Shown in pieces: positions 1 through 5,225 of a stretch of 5,977 bases of DNA (positions within the stretch are counted from its first letter, which is position 1; each line of letters starts with the position of its first letter). The notes beneath the pieces are model-generated. The model did no database searches. It was not told where the DNA came from and was given only the letters and a program-made list of their open reading frames with translations. The translations under genes and the position numbers were made by a program. Origin of the DNA: Candidatus Latescibacterota bacterium. GTDB lineage: Bacteria > Eisenbacteria > RBG-16-71-46 > SZUA-252. The stretch is taken from the NCBI GenBank assembly GCA_016207265.1, contig JACQPZ010000138.1, positions 1 to 5,977 of the forward strand, in the 5' to 3' direction.

Positions 1-969
1 CAGAATGCGCGCGAACGTGTGCGGGTCGATGTTCCCTCCCGACACGACGCATACGACCTTCGGCCTGTGCGACCCCAACGCGCTCCACTCCGCTCCGCCG
101 CCGAGCGCCGCGGCGACCGGGACCGCTCCCGCGCCCTCAGCGATCACGCGGGCGCGCTCCGCGAGAAGCCGGATCGCGCACGCCACCTCCTCCAGGGTCA
201 CGACCAGCGACCGTCCCGCGAGATCCCGGACCAGCGGCCACATTTCGGGGAGGACGCTTCGGCCGCCGATCCCGTCGACGAAGCTCGGCCTGCGGTCGAT
301 CGATCGGGGCGATCCCGCTTGAAGCGACGCGTGGAGCGGCGCGGCCGTCTCCACCTCGCAGGCGTAGACCCTCACGCGTGGCGCGCGAACCCGTGCCGCG
401 GCCGCGATTCCCGAGATCAGACCGCCTCCACCGTAGGGAACCAGGATCGCATCGGCATCCGGGAGCTGGTCCAGGATTTCGAGGCCCACGGTTCCGTTTC
501 CCGCGATCACCGCGGGGTCGCTCACCGGATGGATGAAACGTCCCTTGATCCCCGGATGATGATGCTCCTCGATCACCCGCCACCAGACGTCGAACGGGAC
601 GCTCACGATCGCGGCGCCCAGGCGCCCGATGGCGTCGAGCTTCGTCTTGGGAGCTGTTTCCGGAACAACCACCGTGCAGGGGACTCCCATCTCGCGCGCG
701 GTCCACGCGACGCCCTGGGCCATGTTGCCCGCGCTCGCGGTGTAGACGCCGTCGCGCAGCGCATCCCGGCCGACGGAGCGCATCGCGTTCCCCGCGCCGC
801 GGAGCTTGAAGGATCCGATGGGCTGGAGATTCTCGAGCTTCAGATGGATCTCGGCGGGCGCGTCCTCGAGGTCGAGCCGGACGAGCGGCGTGCGAAGAAC
901 CGACCCCTTGAGCCGCTCGCCCGCCGCTTGGATGTCCTCGAAGCGCGGTGGCTCAACCGCTCGGATCAC
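1..969 (-). CDS. Divergent serine/threonine dehydratase-like PLP enzyme (fold type II), 3' end cut by window
   Basis: PLP-dependent lyase of the threonine dehydratase/serine racemase family, expected to be cytoplasmic and to deaminate a beta-hydroxy amino acid. The frame reads from GTG at 969 to the window edge without a stop (323 codons); at the edge the protein is at GGNIDPHTFARIL, close to the usual family C-terminus, so only a few residues should be missing. Visible motifs are GSFKLRGA with the Schiff-base Lys55, the substrate loop SAGNMAQ (79-85), the phosphate-binding glycine loop YGGGGL (179-184) and SGGNID (310-315). There is no ACT regulatory domain. Two oddities are Met83 where the family normally has His in the SAGNH loop, and a Trp/His-rich stretch at 126-143. 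The GTG start has a strong Shine-Dalgarno sequence and overlaps the upstream gene by 17 bp, so it is the third gene of an operon. It is not a recent duplicate of the dehydratase at 1969-2937, because the two differ throughout. Family is confident; substrate is unknown. A racemase or hydroxyaspartate dehydratase is also possible. Confidence 0.88.
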   Translation of the reverse strand, partial: MIRAVEPPRFEDIQAAGERLKGSVLRTPLVRLDLEDAPAEIHLKLENLQPIGSFKLRGAGNAMRSVGRDALRDGVYTASAGNMAQGVAWTAREMGVPCTVVVPETAPKTKLDAIGRLGAAIVSVPFDVWWRVIEEHHHPGIKGRFIHPVSDPAVIAGNGTVGLEILDQLPDADAILVPYGGGGLISGIAAAARVRAPRVRVYACEVETAAPLHASLQAGSPRSIDRRPSFVDGIGGRSVLPEMWPLVRDLAGRSLVVTLEEVACAIRLLAERARVIAEGAGAVPVAAALGGGAEWSALGSHRPKVVCVVSGGNIDPHTFARIL

Positions 970-1960
970 GCTGCCCTCCCAGCTCGATCGAGGCGCCGGC
1001 GCCGGACGCCAGCGCGCGATTGTAGATATGGTGTGCGGCGGCCAGATCCTCGACCGCCAGCCCGACCGACTTGAAGAGCGTGATCTCCGCGTCCGAGCGC
1101 CTTCCCGGCGCTCGACCGAGCAGCGCTTCTCCGATTTCCCCGACGATGTGGGCGTCGCCGATCGCTCCTTCGGCGCGGGGAATCAGGAAGTCCCCGGCTT
1201 CGTGGAGCGCGGACTCCCTCCCGTCCACGTAGAGCCGGGCGCGCGCGACCGCGGCAGTATCCAGCTCGCGCCCCGAGGCGAAGGAGGCGCCGACGGCGTT
1301 GACGTGCGCCCCGGCCGCGATCCATTCGCCGCGAAGCACGGGCTCCCGAGACGCGGTGGTTGTGCAGATGAGATCGGCGCCCTCGACGGCGGACCGCGCG
1401 TCGGCCGCGCATTCGATCCGCAAGCCGAGGCGTCGCGACGCGCTCTCAGCGAACGCGCGCGCGTTCTCCGCGCTGCGGCTCCACACGCGCACGCGCCGCA
1501 GATTCCGCACGATCTGCATCGCCTCGAGGTGCGTCGAGGCCTGGACTCCCGTGCCCAGGATCGCGAGGTCGCCCGCGTCCTTGCGCGCGAGAAGCCGGGT
1601 GGCGGCCGCGCTGGCGGCGGCGGTGCGGATTCGCGTCACGGACGTGGCGTCAATGACCGCGAGGAGCCTCCCCCGCTCGACCTCAAAGAGGAGGATCGCT
1701 CCCTGGTGGGAGTCGAGCTCGGTGCCGTGGTTCCCCGGCATGACGGACACGACCTTGAGCCCCATCGAAGGCGGCGTCGCGAGGTAGGTGGGCATGAGCC
1801 CCAGGAGCCCCGATCGGTCCGGGAGCCAGACGGCGCTCCGCAGCGGGAGCACGGCCTCGCCCCGGCTCAGGGTCCGGAGCGCTTCGTCCATGAGGTCCAC
1901 GCACTCCGCCATGGGGAGAAGCCGCGGCACCTCGCTCTGCGAGATGATCCGCACGTTCAC
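953..1960 (-). CDS. Ornithine cyclodeaminase/mu-crystallin family protein, probable imine reductase or amino-acid dehydrogenase
   Basis: Complete 335-residue protein, normal length for the family, cytoplasmic and NAD(P)-dependent. The N-terminal part forms the substrate and dimer domain, with LKVVSV containing the conserved Lys69 and TRIRTAA containing Arg112. The Rossmann dinucleotide site is LGTGVQA (135-141), followed by VRVWSR at the end of a beta strand. The C-terminal part has VNAVGAS (220-226), RELD (231-234), LYVDGRESALHEAGD (243-257) and LFKSVGLAVED (295-305). The residue after VGA is Ser226, whereas true ornithine cyclodeaminases have a catalytic Asp there. The VGAS...RELD...YVD...E.AL.E.GD pattern is instead like mu-crystallin/ketimine reductase. 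Known family activities include ornithine cyclodeaminase, alanine dehydrogenase, ketimine and iminosuccinate reductases. Sitting between two PLP dehydratases favours reduction of an imine they produce (inference). The start is GTG at 1960, with the Shine-Dalgarno overlapping the upstream stop. The same frame stays open far upstream, but that part lies over the neighbouring gene and is spurious. Confidence 0.9.
   Translation of the reverse strand: MNVRIISQSEVPRLLPMAECVDLMDEALRTLSRGEAVLPLRSAVWLPDRSGLLGLMPTYLATPPSMGLKVVSVMPGNHGTELDSHQGAILLFEVERGRLLAVIDATSVTRIRTAAASAAATRLLARKDAGDLAILGTGVQASTHLEAMQIVRNLRRVRVWSRSAENARAFAESASRRLGLRIECAADARSAVEGADLICTTTASREPVLRGEWIAAGAHVNAVGASFASGRELDTAAVARARLYVDGRESALHEAGDFLIPRAEGAIGDAHIVGEIGEALLGRAPGRRSDAEITLFKSVGLAVEDLAAAHHIYNRALASGAGASIELGGQRDPSG
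974..980 (-). promoter_or_regulatory. Ribosome binding site of the third operon gene, inside the preceding CDS
   Basis: GGGAGGG on the minus strand lies 4 nt before the GTG at 969 and inside the last codons of the ornithine cyclodeaminase-like gene. It decides the start: the frame has no ATG until residue 63, past the catalytic lysine. Its position implies that ribosomes finishing the upstream gene can reinitiate here. Confidence 0.75.
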
Positions 1961-1964
1961 CGAT

Positions 1965-1970
1965 TCCCTC
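1965..1970 (-). promoter_or_regulatory. Ribosome binding site overlapping the upstream stop codon
   Basis: On the minus strand the dehydratase stop and this site are fused as TGAGGGA, followed by ATCG and the GTG start at 1960. The arrangement selects that GTG over the GTG two codons later and the Met at residue 17, and it is typical of translational coupling. Confidence 0.7.
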
Positions 1971-2937
1971 AACGGCCGCTCCCCGGGACCAACGCCCCGC
2001 ACAGCCGGTCCAGGTCCACGTTCCCTCCCGATACGATCGAGACGACCACGGCGCCCGCGCGCGGCCGAACGCGGCCGGCGAGGAGCGCGGCCGTGGCCGC
2101 GGCGCCCGACCCTTCGACGTAGAGCTTGGCCCGCGTGATGAGGAGGCGCATCGCTTCGACGATCTCGGATTCCGAGACGGTGACGATCTCGTCCACGAGC
2201 GTGCGCGCGGCCTCGAGCGGGATCGAGCCCACGAACGGAGGCGTCATCCCGTCCGCGAGTGTCCCGGCCGGTCGCGGGACCGGCACCGGCTTCCCCGCGT
2301 CGAGCGCGGGCTTGAGCCCCGGACCCGCTTCCAGCTCCACGGCGACGACGCGGGTTCCGGGGCTCAGAGCCTTCACGGCGCACGCCACGCCGCACATCAG
2401 TCCGCCACCGCCCACCGGCACGATCACGACGTCCGCGTCCGGGATCTCCTCGACGATCTCGAGCCCCGTCGTCCCGGCCCCGGCGAGCACGACCGGATCG
2501 TCGAACGGATGGACGAACGTGGCGCCGCGCTCCTCGCGCACCTCCTGCAGCTTGTCGAAGAGCGTGGCGCGATCCGCGTGGAGGATCACCTCGGCGCCGT
2601 AGCCCTTCACGGCGTCCATCTTCGAGCGGGGCGCGTCCACCGGCATCACGACCGCGCAGGGAGCCGAGACCTGGCGCGCGGCCCACGCGACGGCCTGCGC
2701 GTGATTCCCCGCGGAGACCGTGATGAGCCCTCGCGCGCGCTCGGCCGGGTCGAGCGAGAGGACCTTGTTGAGCGCGCCGCGGGGCTTAAACGAGCCCGTC
2801 TTCTGAAGATTCTCGCACTTGAGAACGAGTCGCGCCTCAGCGCGCGCCCCGAGCGTCGATGCGGAAAGGAGCGGCGTCCGGTGGACCATGGGCCGGATCC
2901 GCTCGGCCGCGTTCCGGATGTGGGAAAGCTCGATCAA
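1969..2937 (-). CDS. Serine/threonine dehydratase (threonine ammonia-lyase, short catabolic type)
   Basis: Complete 322-residue PLP enzyme of fold type II. The reaction expected for the family is threonine (or serine) to 2-oxobutyrate (or pyruvate) plus ammonia via an enamine/imine. Motifs are TGSFKPRGA with Schiff-base Lys51, the canonical substrate loop SAGNHAQ (75-81), HPFDDP (143-148), the phosphate-binding VGGGGL (175-180), TLADGM (226-231) and SGGNVD (303-308). The length matches the biodegradative TdcB/serine racemase form; there is no C-terminal ACT domain as in biosynthetic IlvA, so isoleucine feedback control is not expected. The start is TTG at 2937, 6 nt after AAAGGGA. The first internal Met is residue 17, which would remove the first helix. 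It is the first gene of the operon, with the next gene starting 8 bp after its stop. Compared with the third gene it keeps the canonical His in the substrate loop. Related possibilities are serine racemase or hydroxyaspartate dehydratase. Confidence 0.92.
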   Translation of the reverse strand: MIELSHIRNAAERIRPMVHRTPLLSASTLGARAEARLVLKCENLQKTGSFKPRGALNKVLSLDPAERARGLITVSAGNHAQAVAWAARQVSAPCAVVMPVDAPRSKMDAVKGYGAEVILHADRATLFDKLQEVREERGATFVHPFDDPVVLAGAGTTGLEIVEEIPDADVVIVPVGGGGLMCGVACAVKALSPGTRVVAVELEAGPGLKPALDAGKPVPVPRPAGTLADGMTPPFVGSIPLEAARTLVDEIVTVSESEIVEAMRLLITRAKLYVEGSGAAATAALLAGRVRPRAGAVVVSIVSGGNVDLDRLCGALVPGSGR

Positions 2938-2943
2938 GCGATG

Positions 2944-2950
2944 TCCCTTT
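2944..2950 (-). promoter_or_regulatory. Ribosome binding site for the TTG-started dehydratase
   Basis: AAAGGGA on the minus strand lies 6 nt before TTG at 2937. No ATG or GTG is in frame in the few codons upstream, so this site supports the TTG start. Confidence 0.65.
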
Positions 2951-2958
2951 CGGCACGG

Positions 2959-2972
2959 ACGCGCTCGCGCGT
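2959..2972. repeat. Short perfect inverted repeat in the dehydratase leader
   Basis: ACGCGC-TC-GCGCGT is a perfect inverted repeat with 6-bp arms, centred about 30 bp before the TTG start. It could be a protein-binding operator, or in RNA a 5-bp stem with a CGAG tetraloop just upstream of the ribosome binding site. Such CG-rich palindromes also arise by chance in DNA of this composition. Confidence 0.35.
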
Positions 2973-2983
2973 GGAGGCTACGG

Positions 2984-3015
2984 AGGGTACCACAACCTAC
3001 TTGCGGTCAGGCGGC
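2984..3015 (-). promoter_or_regulatory. Candidate promoter of the three-gene amino-acid operon
   Basis: Reading the minus strand, TACCCT (2989 to 2984) is preceded directly by TGG, an extended -10 arrangement. CTGACC lies 15 nt further upstream, about 4 of 6 matches to a -35 box but with short spacing. The predicted transcript would start near 2977 and have a leader of about 40 nt containing the inverted repeat at 2959-2972. The match is weak, and the region is chosen mainly because it is the only non-coding DNA ahead of the operon. Confidence 0.3.
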
Positions 3016-3030
3016 CGGTGATGCATTGAT
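3001..3030 (+). promoter_or_regulatory. Weak candidate promoter for the M61 peptidase gene
   Basis: TTGCGG (3001-3006) and ATTGAT (3025-3030), 18 nt apart, fall in the most A+T-rich patch of the 140-bp divergent region. They would give a leader of roughly 40 nt. The -10 matches only 3 of 6 positions, so this is a location guess rather than a firm call. Confidence 0.2.
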
Positions 3031-3064
3031 TAGCGCTCCGTTGCGGATCCGAACTCACCGTTCG

Positions 3065-3071
3065 AAGGAGA
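3065..3071 (+). promoter_or_regulatory. Ribosome binding site of the M61 peptidase gene
   Basis: AAGGAGA begins 13 nt before the ATG at 3078, leaving a normal spacer. It fixes that ATG as the start rather than the two Met codons at residues 11-12. Confidence 0.75.
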
Positions 3072-3077
3072 CTCCCA

Positions 3078-5024
3078 ATGCGACTTCTCGCACGCGCCCG
3101 TCACGAAATGATGCGAGCCGCGGCCTGCGCGATCCTGCTCGCGGCGCTCTCCGCGTCGCATGCCGCTGCCGCCGCGTCGCGTGCCGCTGACGCCCCGGCC
3201 GCGGCTCCGATCAGCCTGCTCGTCGATCTGACCGACGCCCCGCGCAAGATCCTCCATGCGCGGCTCACGATGCCGGTCTCTCCGGGGCCGCTGACGCTGC
3301 TCTACCCGAAGTGGATCCCCGGAGAGCACGGCCCCACCGGCCCGATCATGAATCTCGCGGGTCTCGCCTTCGCAGTCGGCGGCAAGCCGGTAGCCTGGGA
3401 CCGGGACCCCGTGGATATGTACGCGCTCCGTCTCGTGATCCCCGACCGTGGGGGCACGCTCGAGGCGTCGTTCGATTTTCTCCTCGCGACGGACGAGGAG
3501 CGGCTGATCTTTTCCGCCTCATCGTCGGCGAACCTGGCCGTTCTGAACTGGAACCAGGCGCTCCTCTATCCGAAGGGAATCCCGGTCGAGGATCTGACCT
3601 ATGCGGCGAGCCTGAAGATCCCCGCGGGCTGGAAGCTGGGAACCGCGCTTCCGATCGCGCGCGAAGCGGCGGGGGTCGCGGAGTTCAAGCCGGTCCCGCT
3701 CGAGACGCTCGTCGATTCGCCGGTCCTCGCGGGTATCCATTTCCGCACGATCCCGCTCGCGCCGGAAGTCTCGCCGCGCCACGTGCTCCACGTCGCCGCC
3801 GACAGCCCGGAAGCGCTCGAGGTGAAGCCCGAGCAGATCGAGCGCTACTCGCGGCTCGTCCGGGAGTCGGGAGCGCTCTTCGGCGCGAGCCACTACCGCG
3901 AGTACCACTTTCTCTACGCGCTCAGCGACCACGTCTCCTTTTTCGGGCTGGAGCACCACGAGTCGAGTGACAACCGATTCCGCGAGCGCACGTTGATCGA
4001 CGAGGACGAGGGGCTTCGCGCGGCCGACCTCCTGCCGCACGAGTTCGCCCATTCATGGAACGGGAAGTACCGGCGCCCGGCAGATCTCACGCCGCCCTAT
4101 TTCCACGAGCCCATGAAGACCGATCTTCTCTGGGTCTACGAGGGGCTGACCCAGTACCTGGGGTGGGTCCTCGCCGCGCGGAGCGGATTGCTCACTCCGG
4201 AGCAGGCGCGGGATGACCTCGCGGAGACGGCCGCGCGCCTCGACAACGAGCCGGGCCGCATGTGGCGGCCGCTGCTCGATACGGCGGTCTCGGCCCAGAT
4301 CCTCTACGACTCGCCGGGGAGCTGGTCCTCATGGAGGCGCGACGTGGATTTCTACGACGAAAGCCTCCTCTTCTGGCTCGAGGCGGACGCTCTGATCCGG
4401 GTCGAGACGAAGGGATCCGCCTCCCTGGACGATTTCTGCCGGAGATTCTTCGACGGAAGCGGGGGCGTTCCGGAAGTGAAGACCTATACGCTCGAGGATG
4501 TTCTCCGGACGATGAACGAGGTGTTCCCGTACGACTGGCGCGACTTCTTCCGGAAGCGCGTCGTCGAGCTCTTGCCCCGCGCTCCTCTGGGCGGGATCGA
4601 GCGGGGAGGCTGGCGGCTCACGTACACGGATACGCTCTCCGCCTACCAGAAGAGCCTCGAGAAGTCCCGGAAGCGGATCGACATGCGGTACTCGCTGGGA
4701 CTCTTGCTCAAGGACGACGGGACGATCCTCGACCTCTCGACGAGCGGCCCCTCGGCCAAGGCGGGGCTTGCGCCCGGAATGAAGCTCATCGCCGTGAACG
4801 GAAGGGCATGGAAGGCCGAGGTGATGCGGGATGCCACACGAGCGGCCTCGCGCTCCGCGAAGCCGATCGAGCTCTTGGCCCAAAACGGAGAGTTCTTCGC
4901 GACCTACGGCGTGGACTATCACGGCGGGGAGCGCTATCCGCGGCTCGTGCGCGAGGCCGGGGAGCCCGACCTCCTCACCGAGAATCTCACGCCCCGCGCC
5001 GGAGGCGCCGCTCCCGCAAAGTAG
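3078..5024 (+). CDS. Secreted M61 family metallopeptidase (glycyl aminopeptidase type) with C-terminal PDZ domain
   Basis: Complete 648-residue zinc peptidase, expected to be exported and to trim N-terminal residues from peptides; family members characteristically favour Gly or Ala. Residues 1 to about 33 form an Ala-rich signal peptide: basic start, hydrophobic AILLAALSA, then a run of Ala offering several signal peptidase I sites; there is no lipobox Cys. The N-terminal beta domain carries LLYPKWIPGEHGPTGPI (74-90) and WDRDPVDMYAL (107-117). The catalytic domain has GLEHHES (290-296), the zinc motif HEFAH (321-325) in HEFAHSWN, and LWVYEGLTQYLG (351-362) with probable third ligand Glu355. 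A PDZ-like domain covers about 537-604 (LGLLL, SGPSAKAGLAPGMKLIAVNG), and the tail YPRLVREAGEPDLL is typical of M61 proteins. All expected catalytic residues are present, so it should be active. The ATG has a strong Shine-Dalgarno sequence. The gene stands alone, divergent from the amino-acid operon, and no intrinsic terminator is visible after its TAG. Substrate preference is inferred from the family. Confidence 0.93.
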   Translation: MRLLARARHEMMRAAACAILLAALSASHAAAAASRAADAPAAAPISLLVDLTDAPRKILHARLTMPVSPGPLTLLYPKWIPGEHGPTGPIMNLAGLAFAVGGKPVAWDRDPVDMYALRLVIPDRGGTLEASFDFLLATDEERLIFSASSSANLAVLNWNQALLYPKGIPVEDLTYAASLKIPAGWKLGTALPIAREAAGVAEFKPVPLETLVDSPVLAGIHFRTIPLAPEVSPRHVLHVAADSPEALEVKPEQIERYSRLVRESGALFGASHYREYHFLYALSDHVSFFGLEHHESSDNRFRERTLIDEDEGLRAADLLPHEFAHSWNGKYRRPADLTPPYFHEPMKTDLLWVYEGLTQYLGWVLAARSGLLTPEQARDDLAETAARLDNEPGRMWRPLLDTAVSAQILYDSPGSWSSWRRDVDFYDESLLFWLEADALIRVETKGSASLDDFCRRFFDGSGGVPEVKTYTLEDVLRTMNEVFPYDWRDFFRKRVVELLPRAPLGGIERGGWRLTYTDTLSAYQKSLEKSRKRIDMRYSLGLLLKDDGTILDLSTSGPSAKAGLAPGMKLIAVNGRAWKAEVMRDATRAASRSAKPIELLAQNGEFFATYGVDYHGGERYPRLVREAGEPDLLTENLTPRAGGAAPAK

Positions 5025-5050
5025 CTCGGCCCACCTCGGCGCCCGCGTCC

Positions 5051-5079
5051 TTGAAACCGCTGCGCCAATGTGTTAGGAT
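5051..5079 (+). promoter_or_regulatory. Sigma70-type promoter with extended -10 for the secreted-protein gene
   Basis: The -35 box is TTGAAA (5051-5056, 5 of 6 matches) and the -10 box is TAGGAT (5074-5079, 4 of 6 matches). The spacer is exactly 17 nt and ends in TGT, giving a TGn extended -10. Transcription would begin near 5085-5087 in the AAA, giving a leader of about 140 nt before the ATG at 5226. This is much the best promoter in the window, and it begins only 26 bp after the peptidase stop, so the downstream gene is probably its own transcription unit. Confidence 0.65.
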
Positions 5080-5088
5080 TCACCAAAG

Positions 5089-5146
5089 TCTGGGGGGGCC
5101 CAGATAAGTCCTCTAGGCGAAACCCGGCCCGGCTGAGCCGACCGGG
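5089..5146 (+). ncRNA. Structured 5' leader with two stem-loops (unassigned, possible cis-regulatory RNA)
   Basis: Just after the predicted transcription start comes a perfect 6-bp stem, TCTGGG-GGGG-CCCAGA (5089-5104). After the linker AGTCCTCTAGGCGAAA there is a second, compound stem. Its outer arms are CCCGG (5123-5127) with CCGGG (5142-5146); its inner arms are CGGC (5130-5133) with GCCG (5137-5140) around a TGA loop; CC and A form an internal loop. The structures lie between a good promoter and a secreted-protein gene, leaving about 80 nt of less structured leader. I do not recognise a riboswitch class, and neither stem has a T tract, so they are not terminators. High G+C makes some pairing expected by chance, so a regulatory role is inferred. 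Confidence 0.35.
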
Positions 5147-5225
5147 ATCGAGAGACGAGAGCGCATTCCGGCAGCTCGCCTCGGAGACTTCCGCCATCGC
5201 TACTCGCCCCCTCCGCCGTGCACTC

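Noticed and set aside
19..1074. 351-codon plus-strand open frame antisense to the second dehydratase
   Set aside because: The minus-strand frame here carries every PLP-enzyme motif; the plus frame has no recognisable domain and an Arg/Asp-biased composition.
806..2122. 438-codon plus-strand open frame antisense to the ornithine cyclodeaminase-like gene
   Set aside because: It runs opposite two well-recognised proteins and reads as Arg/Pro/Asp-rich low-complexity sequence with no motif. This is the usual artefact of G/C-ending codons.
1961..2686. N-terminal extension or fusion of the ornithine cyclodeaminase-like protein (its frame stays open to 2686)
   Set aside because: The extension is Arg/Gly-rich sequence lying over the first dehydratase in another frame. 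A GTG with a Shine-Dalgarno sequence at 1960 gives a normal-length protein.
1..2937. Recent tandem duplication of the two dehydratase genes
   Set aside because: Apart from the catalytic motifs the proteins differ throughout, including the substrate loop and the 126-143 segment, so they are old paralogues or separately acquired.
3044..3051. Palindrome CGGATCCG in the M61 leader
   Set aside because: Eight-base GC-rich palindromes are expected by chance; nothing about position or repetition supports an operator.
5089..5104. Stem-loop as intrinsic terminator of the M61 gene
   Set aside because: No T tract follows on either strand, and it lies downstream of a good promoter at the predicted transcript start.
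4262..5107. Second plus-strand frame within and beyond the M61 gene
   Set aside because: It is an Arg/Gly/Pro-rich shadow of the peptidase frame, which has catalytic and PDZ motifs.
5112..5160. Known riboswitch in the leader (guanidine-I-like TCTAGG...CCGG...TCGAGAG, or c-di-GMP-I-like GGCGAAACC)
   Set aside because: Short stretches resemble remembered consensus pieces, but the diagnostic core segments (e.g. the c-di-GMP-I GACGCAAAGCC-type junction) are absent and the gene context fits neither. A covariance-model scan would decide.
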